A stretch of DNA of 64,000 nucleotides, taken from positions 310,001 to 374,000 of the forward strand of contig JBKBHA010000001.1 in NCBI GenBank assembly GCA_046297935.1, in the 5' to 3' direction. Both the position numbers and the translations under genes were made by a program. The DNA comes from CAYMZZ01 sp046297935 (GTDB taxonomy: Bacteria; Bacteroidota; Bacteroidia; Chitinophagales; Chitinophagaceae). This document shows positions 46,160 through 55,548 of the stretch, in pieces. The notes below the pieces were generated by a model. That model saw nothing but the letters and a program-made list of their open reading frames with translations, was not told the origin of the DNA and made no database searches. The stretch's first letter is position 1; each line of letters begins with the position of its first letter.

Positions 46160-47203
46160 TTACCCGATTGTTTTCAGGTCAATCACGAACCGGTACTTCA
46201 CATCGTTTTTCAGCATTCGTTCGTATGCCTCGTTGATTTCCTGAATAGCGATCAGTTCTATATCGGCCACAATGTTTTTCTCCGCACAATAGTCCAGCAT
46301 CTCCTGTGTTTCCTTCATGCTTCCAATCATGGAGCCGGTAATGCTGCGCCGGTTCGAGATCAATGCAAAGGGCGCTACTTTGGGGGCTTCGGCGGGCAGT
46401 CCTACCACCATTAGCTTTCCATGTAGTGCCAATAGGTTAAGATAAGGCGTATAGTCGTGTGCAGCACTTACACAATCCAGCAATACATCGAAACTACCGG
46501 CAGCAGCCTTCATTTGTTCACGATTGCTGCTAACCAGAAAGCCGGTGGCACCCAACTGCCGCGCATCTTTTTCTTTCGAAGGCGATGTGCTGATCACAGT
46601 TACATCCGCGCCGAAGGAAACGGCAAATTTTACACCCAGATGGCCGAGCCCTCCAAGGCCGATGATACCCACTTTCATGCCCGGACCAACCTGTGCGAAA
46701 CGTAAGGGCGACCAGGTAGTAATACCTGCACAGAGCAGTGGAGCAACTGCTTTCAGGTCCAGTTTTTCAGAAACCTTCAGCACAAATTTTTCTTTTGTCA
46801 CAATTTGCGAGGAATAACCACCCTGCGTCATTCCTGAGCCGTCTCTTTCCATGGCGTTGTAAGTGCCGGTAGGTCCTTCTTCGCAATACTGTTCGAACTC
46901 TGCCCGACAATTCTTGCAATGGTTACAGCTGTCTACTATCACGCCTACGCCAACTATATCACCTTTTTTGAAACGGGTAACCTCGCTGCCGGTTTCGGTC
47001 ACCCGTCCCACAATTTCATGTCCGGGTACCATTGGATAACTGGAGCCTCCCCATTCGTTGCGAACCTGATGAAGATCACTATGGCATACCCCGCAGTAAA
47101 GTATTTCCACCCGCACATCCTCGTTACGAAGTTGGCGCCGGTCAAATTGCCAGGGTATCAATGGGCTGCTGGCATCCATGGCAGCATAAGCTTGAGTATT
47201 CAT
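46160..47203 (-). CDS. Zinc-dependent NAD(P) alcohol dehydrogenase (YahK/CAD-like)
   Basis: 347 residues of the medium-chain dehydrogenase fold. Catalytic zinc ligands lie in CGVCHSDLH and GHEIVGRVTETG; structural zinc ligands in CNHCKNCRAEFEQYC; the nucleotide site is GIIGLGGLGHLGVKFA near residue 177. The SPSKEKDARQLGA segment suggests NADP. YahK-like members reduce a broad range of aldehydes. Convergent to the MhqD-like gene, it fits the detoxification group. Confidence 0.94.
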   Translation of the reverse strand: MNTQAYAAMDASSPLIPWQFDRRQLRNEDVRVEILYCGVCHSDLHQVRNEWGGSSYPMVPGHEIVGRVTETGSEVTRFKKGDIVGVGVIVDSCNHCKNCRAEFEQYCEEGPTGTYNAMERDGSGMTQGGYSSQIVTKEKFVLKVSEKLDLKAVAPLLCAGITTWSPLRFAQVGPGMKVGIIGLGGLGHLGVKFAVSFGADVTVISTSPSKEKDARQLGATGFLVSSNREQMKAAAGSFDVLLDCVSAAHDYTPYLNLLALHGKLMVVGLPAEAPKVAPFALISNRRSITGSMIGSMKETQEMLDYCAEKNIVADIELIAIQEINEAYERMLKNDVKYRFVIDLKTIG

Positions 47204-47294
47204 AAAACAGATAATTCGAGTTGGGAGAATTGAATGTTAAGTACAATCGGGTAGCAATATAGTTTGTGCCAAACACATTTCCGCAAATAAAAAA

Positions 47295-47312
47295 CTCCCG
47301 CCGAAGCGGGAG
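47295..47312 (-). terminator. Terminator of the 47350-47904 gene
   Basis: On the minus strand CTCCCGC, loop TTCG, GCGGGAG is followed by a T6 run (complement of the A run at 47289-47294). The UUCG-type tetraloop makes it very stable. Confidence 0.85.
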
Positions 47313-47349
47313 CACGGGAACGGTGGCTGGTTAGGAAAACGAGTTTATA

Positions 47350-47904
47350 CTAGCGGGCATATACGCCATTGTGCGCCACTACTGAGGCGGGTCCGCCGGT
47401 TATACCCACTGGAGGCACTATGATGGATACAGGTTGACCGTTCACTTTCAACGACACAGTTTGCGCATGAATCTCCACGCCTTGTTGGTGAAAGGGTGGC
47501 ATAGCCGCCGGTTCGCGGTTGATCAGGTAAGGTTCGCTAAAGTCGCTCATTTCCACTTCAAAAACATGACCTGCAACGGTACATTTGCTAATGGCATGAT
47601 TGCTGCCAATCTGAATGTCAATTTCAGCATCCAGAACGGGTGCATGTTCGAAAGGCGTGCCAGCGAAAATATGAGGGCCGAAATATTGTCCCACTTTGGC
47701 ACTGCTGCTTACAAAGCCCATCACGGCAGGCGCAGCAGCGGGATCGGGTTGCCAGAGAATCATACCCGATGGGGCTGAACCAAAGGGAGTATGTACCATG
47801 CGGCCCAGGTGAATTATTACGTTGGGCATTTGCAAATCCGGAGCCGTTACAGCAACCAGATCAATGCCGCCTTCCCAGCTCATCCAGTTTTTTAATGTTG
47901 ACAT
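47350..47904 (-). CDS. Conserved-looking cytosolic protein, function unknown
   Basis: 184 residues, Pro- and Gly-rich with regular beta-type spacing (IIHLGRMVHTPFGSAPSGMILW, HALDAEIDIQIGSNHAISKC and VGITGGPASVVAHNGVY-like stretches). No signal peptide, no membrane segment and no motif I recognise. It has its own terminator and is divergent from the GH172 gene. The composition is normal for the genome, so it looks like a real gene. Confidence 0.75.
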   Translation of the reverse strand: MSTLKNWMSWEGGIDLVAVTAPDLQMPNVIIHLGRMVHTPFGSAPSGMILWQPDPAAAPAVMGFVSSSAKVGQYFGPHIFAGTPFEHAPVLDAEIDIQIGSNHAISKCTVAGHVFEVEMSDFSEPYLINREPAAMPPFHQQGVEIHAQTVSLKVNGQPVSIIVPPVGITGGPASVVAHNGVYAR

Positions 47905-48062
47905 GAAAATAAGTTTGGTGCTTGTTTAATTGCAGGCCTAAACTTAAAGCTGTCTGCCTTCTATTAGCATACCCTGCTGCTGGTATTTTTGAAACCGTTA
48001 CTGTTGAACAGGCGCTTGGCGTAAAGAATGAATACAGTAGCTTTAACCAGCAAAGCCTGAAC

Positions 48063-49280
48063 ATGGAAAAATTTAACCTGCGATTGAGCATGCTGCTGTC
48101 AGTATTACTGACGGCAGCACTGCAATTGTACTCACAAGAGTTATATGAAATGCCACCGAGCAGCCAAACCAAATGGGTCAGTTTCGAAAACAGGTCGGGT
48201 GCGAAAGCTGCCGGCGGTAAAGAGAATAATGGCGCCAAGGGTCATGCATTCGATAAACTGCCGGCCGGCGAAACGGTTACTTTAATGAATCTAAATGGAA
48301 GCGGCACCATCCGGCGCATCTGGATGACATTTAATGATCGGAGTGCCGCCATGCTTCGGGCGCTACGTATTGAAATGTTCTGGGAAGGCGAATCGAAGCC
48401 GGCCGTGTCGGCTCCTCTCGGTGATTTTTTCGGCGTCGCACTGGGTCAACGAATGCCCTTCGAAAATGCGTTGTTCTCCGATCCTGAAGGACGATCCTTC
48501 AATTGTATTATTCCCATGCCATTTCGAAAAGCAGCGAAAATTACCCTCAGCAACGATTCAGATAAAGATATGCAGGCCCTTTTTTACGATGTAGATGTGT
48601 TGATGGAAGATCATCCAGCCACCATGCTCTATTTTCATACTTACTGGAGTCGCCAATTGAAAACAGCTTTGGGAAAAGACTTCGAAGTGCTTCCACATGT
48701 AAAGGGTAAAGGTCGTTTCTTAGGCATGAACGTTGGAGTACAGGGCGACACGGCTTATGGTGAAACCTGGTTTGGTGAAGGTGAAGTGAAAATGTATATC
48801 GACGGTGATCGGGAGTTTCCAACTCTGGTGGGTACCGGTACGGAAGACTATATTGGTACAGCTTACGGACAGGGCGTATACAACCATTATTATCAGGGCT
48901 CTTTAATTGCCGATGCAAAGAAAGGAGCGTATGCCTGGTATCGCTTTCATATTCCTGACCCCGTTTATTTTCGAAACGATTTTAAAGTAACTCTTCAGCA
49001 AATTGGTGGTGCCCCCAAAGCCGAGGTGTTGGCGATGTTGGATCGGGCTGTGTCGTTGATTCCGATAAGCATTCACAACGACGATGGATTCACTAAGCTA
49101 ATGGAGCGCCCTCAGCCCGTCAATTTACGCGATCCTGCTTTGCCCGATGGCTGGACTAATTTTTACCGGCAGGATGATCTTTGTGCAACCGCCTATTTTT
49201 ATTTGGATACACCGACAAGCAATTTGCCTGCGCTGGTGCCGGCCCCGCAGCGCGTGAAGAATCTTAGGTTAAACGAATAA
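48063..49280 (+). CDS. DUF2961 / glycoside hydrolase family 172 protein, exported
   Basis: 405 residues from ATG 48063, which begins a signal peptide ending at QLYSQ; the frame is open to 47922 but the upstream part is not signal-like. The DUF2961 jelly-roll pair shows SFENRSGAKAAGG, NGSGTIRRIWMTF, APLGDFFGVALG, VGTGTEDYIGTAYGQG and GAYAWYRFHIPDPVYF. GH172 includes difructose-anhydride synthases and arabinofuranosidases; the TEDYIG Glu/Asp are likely catalytic. It stands alone here, so its substrate is open. Confidence 0.9.
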   Translation: MEKFNLRLSMLLSVLLTAALQLYSQELYEMPPSSQTKWVSFENRSGAKAAGGKENNGAKGHAFDKLPAGETVTLMNLNGSGTIRRIWMTFNDRSAAMLRALRIEMFWEGESKPAVSAPLGDFFGVALGQRMPFENALFSDPEGRSFNCIIPMPFRKAAKITLSNDSDKDMQALFYDVDVLMEDHPATMLYFHTYWSRQLKTALGKDFEVLPHVKGKGRFLGMNVGVQGDTAYGETWFGEGEVKMYIDGDREFPTLVGTGTEDYIGTAYGQGVYNHYYQGSLIADAKKGAYAWYRFHIPDPVYFRNDFKVTLQQIGGAPKAEVLAMLDRAVSLIPISIHNDDGFTKLMERPQPVNLRDPALPDGWTNFYRQDDLCATAYFYLDTPTSNLPALVPAPQRVKNLRLNE

Positions 49281-49462
49281 GCCTTGCAGAAATTTCTAAG
49301 TCGGTAGGGTCGCTAAATTAAATTTCGATTAGAGTCGACGGGTATTGAACTAACTGTTTTTCCCGCTCGTTTACCTTCGTACTGCCTAACGCTTCTGGAA
49401 AGTTAAGCGGGACTGGTTGGTTACATATCCAGTCGGAAGGCAACTAATGTCAAACACCTTGC

Positions 49463-50410
49463 ATGCACTTTTTTAAGGGATTGATTGTGATGGCTTTGGC
49501 TGTATGTTTGGCCAGTTGCCAAAAGGATACGCCACCCGAAACGCCAGTGGAAGAACCTCCCGTGGTCAATCCGCCAGTCAACCCAGAGCCGGCAGACAGT
49601 AGCCGGAGGCTTTCATATGGCGACAGTCTTTTCTTTCTGCCTGGGAATGCGTCCAGTTACTTTATTGAACCAGTTTCTAAGCCTGCCGCCAGCGGATACT
49701 TCAAGGCAATACCTGCAGGACTTTCTATTGATACTGTGAATGGTCGTATCAATGTGCTGGCAAGTGAAACAGGCATGCGTTTCAAAATTTACTACGTTTC
49801 CGCCGCCGGTATTCGACTTGACAGCACCAAGCTGGTAATTTCCGGGATCGACTACCGCGATTCCATATTTCAGATCAATCACACCCTGATTCCTTACGAT
49901 ACTGCCTTTCCCGTTTACAACGCGCGCTTTGATTTGCCACTGCCATGTACCGATGGAGATGATGACGACGATGATGACGGCAATGAGTGCATATTTGACG
50001 AAACGGATCTGGATAACGACGGTGACGATGATATTGATGGTGTAATCCAGGAAAAATTGTTGATAGATCCCAGGCGAGGGTTTATCGATGTGGAGGCCTC
50101 GTTTCGCGCTGGGATATTCGGGTCGGATCCGGCGAATGGCGTGAACAAGGATTTTGAGATATTTTACCGTTTGCGTGACGCCAGCAATATGGCACTGAAC
50201 CGGATCACTGTGCGGGTGTATCATTTCAAAACAATGAATGATATTCCTGCTGAGCTGTTGGAAGAACTGGATATTCGCCGAGGCCTGTTGGCGCAAGCCA
50301 GTAGTCGACCATCGATTGATCCTGATAGGAATGGCAGCCTGGTATCGCGTGATTTCTTTTTCGAGAACCGATCGCGGAGGCCACCCATCATTGTGATTAT
50401 AAGCCAATAA
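49463..50410 (+). CDS. Asp-rich surface lipoprotein next to the CHAT gene
   Basis: 315 residues; lipobox CLASC with Cys19, then a Pro-rich spacer (VEEPPVVNPPVNPEPAD), a beta-rich region (LSYGDSLFFLPGNASSYF) and, near residues 160-195, an acidic stretch with a run of seven Asp and the repeat-like DLDNDGDDDIDG, which may bind calcium. The C-terminus turns basic (FFENRSRRPP). No family is recognised. It starts the two-gene plus-strand unit whose second gene (4 bp later) is the CHAT protease. It could be a surface sensor or a substrate of that protease. Confidence 0.8.
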   Translation: MHFFKGLIVMALAVCLASCQKDTPPETPVEEPPVVNPPVNPEPADSSRRLSYGDSLFFLPGNASSYFIEPVSKPAASGYFKAIPAGLSIDTVNGRINVLASETGMRFKIYYVSAAGIRLDSTKLVISGIDYRDSIFQINHTLIPYDTAFPVYNARFDLPLPCTDGDDDDDDDGNECIFDETDLDNDGDDDIDGVIQEKLLIDPRRGFIDVEASFRAGIFGSDPANGVNKDFEIFYRLRDASNMALNRITVRVYHFKTMNDIPAELLEELDIRRGLLAQASSRPSIDPDRNGSLVSRDFFFENRSRRPPIIVIISQ

Positions 50411-50414
50411 ATTT

Positions 50415-53213
50415 TTGGGTCGTTTTTTTTTGATATGCCTGTCCTTTCTTTTGCTGGGCGTCGTATTGCGTTCGCAACGCAAAATGCCGCATCAGTTAAA
50501 CTTTCTTTTGCAGAAGGCCAACCGGCTATATACTTTACACCAGCCGACACCGACAGATGATAGTACCGCGTTAGCTATCTTTTTATTACTTGCAGACCAG
50601 TTGCCACCCGGACCTTACACCGATTCTCTTTCGGCTGACTGCATGATCAAGGCGGCTAATATTCATCAGGGCTACCAGCGATATACCGACGCAAACCTTT
50701 TGTACCACCGTGCATTGTCCAGAGCTTTCAACGTGCGCCTTATCCGTTATGAGGCTTGGCTCTACCTGGGGTCCTCCCATTATTTTCATAATCTAATCGA
50801 CAGCGCCCAGATTTATTTTGAGAAGGCAGCTTTGCTGGTGAATGCTTCCGGAACTGAGACGGCATTGTATCCCGAGCTCGATCGTCTGTACAATTCTCTC
50901 GGGGCCATTTATTTTGAAAGCGCCAACTATTCACAGGCACAAAACTATTTCGAACGTGCGCGATATTTTACTAACCCCACAGCACCAGGATATCAGGAAA
51001 TTATTACAGGCATCGAAAGCAATATTGCCAACTGCTATATGAAGAGGGCACGACATGACACCGCTTTGAAAATTTTACAGCAGCTGATCCCTGTCAGCTC
51101 TCAACGCGAAATCATCCGGCAAAACATGGCTCATGCCTGGTACGAGTTGGGGGTGCATGACAGCGCAATGGCAATATACCGGCAGTTAAAGCCACTTTCG
51201 GGGTTAAGCAGGGTAATTGCTTTAAACAATATTGGCCGCATTTATATGGCCCGTGGTGAATGGTCGAAGGCCGAGAAAGTTTTTGATTCGTCGATATCAG
51301 AAAATAAACGAATTAGTCCGCTGATCCGCAACAAGGAAGAGGCATTAGCTTATTTGTATCGGTGCAGATTGGCCAGGCAGCAGGGATTAATTGATGAGGC
51401 GCTGGACTGGGTAGATGAAGGTATTCGGGAAATACATCTCGATTTTGATCGGGCGGGTGCTCGCGATCTGCCGGACGATATCAGCCGGTCCGTATCGCCT
51501 ATCACACTTGCTCAATTGCTTCGGGAAAAAGCGGAGTTGTTATTGGAACGATTTCGTAAAACAGGAAGCCGGTCCGACATGGAAGCCTGCCTTCGCGCCT
51601 ATCGAAAATCGATTCAAACAGCCCGGTACATCAGGATCAGCTTTGACAACGATGAGGCAAAGCTTTTTTTCAACGAGCAACAAAAATCGGTATTTGAAGA
51701 TGCATTGAACGCTGCGATAGAGGCCGGCCGATACCAGCTTCCCTATCACAACGATTTTCTTTATTTCCTTGAAAACTATAAAGGCACTGTATTGCATCAA
51801 CATCTGCAAACAATTGACCTCAAATCGAGGTTGGCCATTCCCGATTCCGTTAAGAACAGAGAGTCGGAATTAAAGCAGCTACTTTCATTTTATATTTCAC
51901 GCATCAACCGGTCCTTTGCTCCGGATGAAGTGGGCCGACTTCAACAGAAGATGCTGGATGTACAGGTGAATCTGTCTCGATTGCAAAAAACATACGAAGG
52001 AGACGCCACCTACCAACTTTACCGTTTTCAGGAAGTACAAAAGGAATACACAGTAGAAACAGTTCAGCAGAAGCTGCCGCCAGCAACCGCTCTGTTGCAT
52101 TTTTTTGAGGGCGACAGCGCCTGGTACCTGATGGCGATCAGCGCCCAAACAGCCAAATCTGTCATGCTGCGAAAATCCGATACCCTCATTCAAACACTCA
52201 ATCAGTTCCTGACGGATCTCAATGATCGAACGGAGGGTAGGCGGTTTGGTTCGCAGCAAAACTCGTTCAGATTGTATCAGTCATTTGTTGAACCTCTTAA
52301 CGAAGTATTGCACGAAGTGGAAAGATGGGCAGTTATTCCCGACGGAAAATTGTTTTACCTGCCATTTGAAACCTTACAGCATTCGGCGAAGCCGAATTCT
52401 TATTTGCTGGATAAAAAAGTAATCAGTTATCACTATTCGGTGGAATTATTGCTGGAGCAAAATCAACACCATGAACGCAGGTTAGATATGATGAAAGGAT
52501 TGGGCATGGCTCCATTTAACGATTTCGGTGATCTGGCAACCGCGGAGGATTGGCAACCTTTACCTTATTCCGACCAGGAAATTGCTTCAACGTTCACCAG
52601 CCTGAAAGGGTCAATAGCCACTCGCAGGCATTTTCTCGATAGCGCAGGCGAATTTGAAACCCTGCATTTGGCCACTCATGCCAGTACCGGCGTTGAGGAT
52701 GGAGCTAATTTTATACAGTTTTTCCCAGGCGATAGTCTGGCTGGCCGATTATATATGTCAGAAATTTACCAGCTCGATTTACGCCATACCCAACTGGTTA
52801 TTTTGAGTGCCTGTGAAACTGGCTACGGCTCACAACTGGCAGGCGAAGGCTTGCATAGTTTGTCGCGGGCATTTTTATACGCGGGTGCACGCGGAATAAT
52901 TGCCACACTTTGGAAAACCGAAGACCGTGTTGCTGCATACTTGATGCAGCGTTTTCATTATCATAGAGAAAATGGAGCAGAACCGGCACTATCACTTACA
53001 CTGGCGAAGCGCGATCTTGTTAGTGATGTTTCCATTTCAGCCCGATACAAAACGCCTAACTTTTGGGCCAATTTTGTGTACATAGGCCAACTCGACAAGA
53101 GTCAAAATAAACACGCGGCCACAAAACTGTTGTTTGTACTCACATTCATCGCACTAGTTACTTGTGGTTTCCTTCTGGTAAAAAGGCACCGACGCGTGGC
53201 CAGATTACCTTAA
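50415..53213 (+). CDS. TPR-CHAT (caspase-like) protein, periplasmic with C-terminal membrane anchor
   Basis: 932 residues from TTG 50415; the ATG at 50434 is out of frame and no other start keeps the signal sequence (FFLICLSFLLLGVVLRSQ). Residues 75-340 hold about seven TPR units (for example LYNSLGAIYFESANYSQAQ, ALNNIGRIYMARGEWSKAE). A helical linker follows, then the CHAT domain with the dyad His755 in LHLATHA and Cys800 in LSACETG. Residues 905-922 form one membrane helix with a basic tail KRHRRVARLP, so TPR and CHAT lie in the periplasm. It faces, tail to tail, an anti-sigma/sigma pair. Confidence 0.93.
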   Translation: MGRFFLICLSFLLLGVVLRSQRKMPHQLNFLLQKANRLYTLHQPTPTDDSTALAIFLLLADQLPPGPYTDSLSADCMIKAANIHQGYQRYTDANLLYHRALSRAFNVRLIRYEAWLYLGSSHYFHNLIDSAQIYFEKAALLVNASGTETALYPELDRLYNSLGAIYFESANYSQAQNYFERARYFTNPTAPGYQEIITGIESNIANCYMKRARHDTALKILQQLIPVSSQREIIRQNMAHAWYELGVHDSAMAIYRQLKPLSGLSRVIALNNIGRIYMARGEWSKAEKVFDSSISENKRISPLIRNKEEALAYLYRCRLARQQGLIDEALDWVDEGIREIHLDFDRAGARDLPDDISRSVSPITLAQLLREKAELLLERFRKTGSRSDMEACLRAYRKSIQTARYIRISFDNDEAKLFFNEQQKSVFEDALNAAIEAGRYQLPYHNDFLYFLENYKGTVLHQHLQTIDLKSRLAIPDSVKNRESELKQLLSFYISRINRSFAPDEVGRLQQKMLDVQVNLSRLQKTYEGDATYQLYRFQEVQKEYTVETVQQKLPPATALLHFFEGDSAWYLMAISAQTAKSVMLRKSDTLIQTLNQFLTDLNDRTEGRRFGSQQNSFRLYQSFVEPLNEVLHEVERWAVIPDGKLFYLPFETLQHSAKPNSYLLDKKVISYHYSVELLLEQNQHHERRLDMMKGLGMAPFNDFGDLATAEDWQPLPYSDQEIASTFTSLKGSIATRRHFLDSAGEFETLHLATHASTGVEDGANFIQFFPGDSLAGRLYMSEIYQLDLRHTQLVILSACETGYGSQLAGEGLHSLSRAFLYAGARGIIATLWKTEDRVAAYLMQRFHYHRENGAEPALSLTLAKRDLVSDVSISARYKTPNFWANFVYIGQLDKSQNKHAATKLLFVLTFIALVTCGFLLVKRHRRVARLP

Positions 53214-53972
53214 CCAGTTTAGTTTTATCATGGTCCACCGGCTTATTTTCTCATGGTATGTATGCTGTGCGTCAGCCCTGATCTGTTTCAGTATTGCTCG
53301 CGCTTCCTCATTCTTCTTCTGCGCCAGCAGTGCCAATGCCAGGTAGTAGTCGGCCTGATCGTTGTACAAACCGTTGTTGACTTGCTGGTTCTGCCATTTG
53401 ATGCGCCTGAATTCCAATTCTGCGGAAGCGGGTTGTTCTAATTGCAAATAGGAAAACCCTGTCAGAAATCGCTCGCGATTGTCGGGACTCGCAATTTGGT
53501 TGAACTCGGCAATAACCAGGGTGTAATTTCTTTTCTGAAATGCCGTTACCAGTGGCGTAATGTTAGCCGAAGCCATGCTTGCCCGGTCGGTTTGGACTTC
53601 ATATAGCTCAAAAAGATCATTGTAAATGACCCGGCTACTGGTCTGTTGGTATTCGTAAACGATACCAACTCCAAATAGCAACAAAAGCGAGGCGGCAATA
53701 CCAATCAACCATTTCCTTACCGGAAAGTGCAACAGGCTGGTTTTTGTTACCGGGGCAGCCTTCTTTGCTTCCAGAAATTGTTGCTGAAAAGCTTCTACTT
53801 CCTGCTTGCATGCCCAGGTTATTACAGCATTGGCTACCAGCCGATGGTTTTGTCGTTCCTGTTCGGGGTCAACTGCTGAAAGTTCAACCAGCAATTTGTC
53901 GCATTCAGCATCGCTCAGTTCTTCCGTCAGCCAGGCATCGAGCGTTTCGTCTATTTTCCAGGCATTACTCAT
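53205..53972 (-). CDS. Single-pass anti-sigma factor with periplasmic TPR-like domain
   Basis: 255 residues from ATG 53972 (an in-frame TTG lies at 53978). Residues 1-85 are a helical cytosolic part (DAWLTEELSDAECDKLLVEL) suited to sigma binding; residues 88-106 are a single membrane helix (WLIGIAASLLLLFGVGIVY); residues 110-255 are periplasmic with TPR-like pairs (FLTGFSYLQLEQPASAELEF, YYLALALLAQKKNEEARAIL). The start overlaps the sigma stop by 8 bp, so the two are coupled. Its 3' end overlaps the CHAT gene by 9 bp on the opposite strand. Confidence 0.88.
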   Translation of the reverse strand: MSNAWKIDETLDAWLTEELSDAECDKLLVELSAVDPEQERQNHRLVANAVITWACKQEVEAFQQQFLEAKKAAPVTKTSLLHFPVRKWLIGIAASLLLLFGVGIVYEYQQTSSRVIYNDLFELYEVQTDRASMASANITPLVTAFQKRNYTLVIAEFNQIASPDNRERFLTGFSYLQLEQPASAELEFRRIKWQNQQVNNGLYNDQADYYLALALLAQKKNEEARAILKQIRADAQHTYHEKISRWTMIKLNWLR

Positions 53973-54555
53973 ACGCAATGGTTGTTTTTATTTGTTCCTG
54001 AAGACCTTTATCTTTTTCAAGCTGCTCGCGCATTTTTTTCATGCATTTCGATTTTTGATTGCGCAGCACCTGTTCGTTTTCGTAGGCAAATTCCGTGAGT
54101 AGTTCCCGAATCTTCTTGTTCTCAAAATAAAAGCCCCGCAAAATCCGGCGGCAGGTATCGCCCAGCGTTCCAATCAGCCGGGCAATAGCTTCATGTTTCA
54201 ACTGAAAGGAATCTTCGCAGGCATCGTTACTTTCAATTGTCAGGTGCCCATCGGCAAATTTCTTTTCGCGATGGAGGCGTCTTTTACGGGATCTTAACTC
54301 AGATAGCCACATATTTCTGGCAATACCATGCAGAAAAGTACTTAGCCGGCTTTCGCCCCTAAACTGACCTGTTTTCACTTTTTGAAGCAGCACTATAACC
54401 GCTTCCTGAAATATATCGGCTCCATCGGCCTCCGACCCTCCCTGTGCCTGCACCTGTGCCAGCACTGCGTCAAAGTGATTGGCGTATATCCATTGTAGCC
54501 CTTCTTCAAGGGACGATCCTTTCAATTTTTCAATTATTTCCGTATCTGAATGCAT
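53965..54555 (-). CDS. ECF-type RNA polymerase sigma factor
   Basis: 196 residues. Region 2 shows the ADIFQEAVIVLLQKVKTGQF helix and the promoter-melting segment STFLHGIARNMWLSELRSRK; region 4 is shorter and divergent (RLIGTLGDTCRRILRGFYFE, YENEQVLRNQKSKCMKKMRE), as in some Bacteroidota ECF groups. It should direct a small regulon held silent by the coupled anti-sigma factor. A lipoprotein gene lies upstream on the same strand, 124 bp away. Confidence 0.93.
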   Translation of the reverse strand: MHSDTEIIEKLKGSSLEEGLQWIYANHFDAVLAQVQAQGGSEADGADIFQEAVIVLLQKVKTGQFRGESRLSTFLHGIARNMWLSELRSRKRRLHREKKFADGHLTIESNDACEDSFQLKHEAIARLIGTLGDTCRRILRGFYFENKKIRELLTEFAYENEQVLRNQKSKCMKKMREQLEKDKGLQEQIKTTIAYE

Positions 54556-54679
54556 CAGCCGTCGAATGTTTTGAACCGCCTGAAAGTTATTTAACCCGTT
54601 GTAAAAATGATCCGGGAGGAGATTTGTTCAATGCTTATTTTCTACCCCCGGATCAATGAACTGATTGGTTTAACCTCCG

Positions 54680-55483
54680 TTAGGGAGCATCGGCCAGGTT
54701 AACCGCGCTTACAGAAGCAGGAGGGGTTATATCATAGGGCTCCGACGATGATTGGGGAACCGGAGCATTTGCAAAAAGTTGGAGCGACCGTTCTTTTACC
54801 TGCTCTACGTCACGTATCCGAACCTTTACACGGGGCAGGGAGCCGCTTGAACCATCCGTTCTTTTGGTAACCTCCAATACTTCCAGCGCAACCATTCCCA
54901 GTGTTTCGCCTTTAAGGCTGCCATTGAGTGGACTGTAATTGATGCTGATATCGCTATCGTATACCAGTGCCAGGATGGTTTGACCAACCAGCATTTTCAG
55001 GCCTCGGGCACGCAGGGGTGTTACATTCGGAATTTTGTCGAGCAATACTTCACGGTCATCATTGCCGCCACCCAGGCCGGGGCCTGCCTGCAAATAGTTT
55101 CTTGTTCCGTTATTGGTAGGGCCGGCATTTTTCCACGAATTGGGTATTGTTTTGAGCGCAAACCAGCCTTCATCGCCTACTTCGCCGGTGTACAGGTTGA
55201 TTTCCTTCCCCACATTCAACCGAAAATAACGCAGGCTGCTGCGCTGATCCAGTGCGGCGATCTGATCGTTCACATCTACCGCCGAAAAATTGTTGGGAGG
55301 GTTGCCATTGTCGATACTTTCTTCATCAATTACCAGCACTATGGCCGACGAATCGTTGCTATTATTGTGGTTCCCGTTGTTGTCGGAAGGCCCATCACTG
55401 CCAAAATCAAGATCAGGTTGGCAGGAAGCAAGTAGTATGCTGCTCATTGCGAAGGAAAGAACGTTTCTAATCTGCTGTTTCAT
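54680..55483 (-). CDS. Lipoprotein of the CHAT/sigma locus, function unknown
   Basis: 267 residues from ATG 55483, chosen because it starts the signal MKQQIRNVLSFAMSSILLAS with Cys21; an in-frame ATG at 55531 lies before it. A low-complexity Asp/Asn/Gly linker (GSDGPSDNNGNHNNSNDSS) leads to a mostly beta domain (LRYFRLNVGKEINLYTGEVG, VYDSDISINYSPLNGSL) and an acidic, Pro-rich tail. No family recognised. It is upstream of the sigma gene on the same strand and resembles the Asp-rich lipoprotein on the other side in layout, so both may be inputs to the same pathway. Confidence 0.78.
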   Translation of the reverse strand: MKQQIRNVLSFAMSSILLASCQPDLDFGSDGPSDNNGNHNNSNDSSAIVLVIDEESIDNGNPPNNFSAVDVNDQIAALDQRSSLRYFRLNVGKEINLYTGEVGDEGWFALKTIPNSWKNAGPTNNGTRNYLQAGPGLGGGNDDREVLLDKIPNVTPLRARGLKMLVGQTILALVYDSDISINYSPLNGSLKGETLGMVALEVLEVTKRTDGSSGSLPRVKVRIRDVEQVKERSLQLFANAPVPQSSSEPYDITPPASVSAVNLADAP

Positions 55484-55548
55484 AGTCGCTTTTATTATTG
55501 GTTGCCGGTTCAGCTGGAACGTAACCGGCAAACAGCGACTTTTTTGGG

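Noticed and set aside
49463..55483. Type III-E CRISPR-associated protease system
   Set aside because: No Cas7-11, Csx30 or array; the CHAT protein is exported, unlike the cytosolic CRISPR-linked one.
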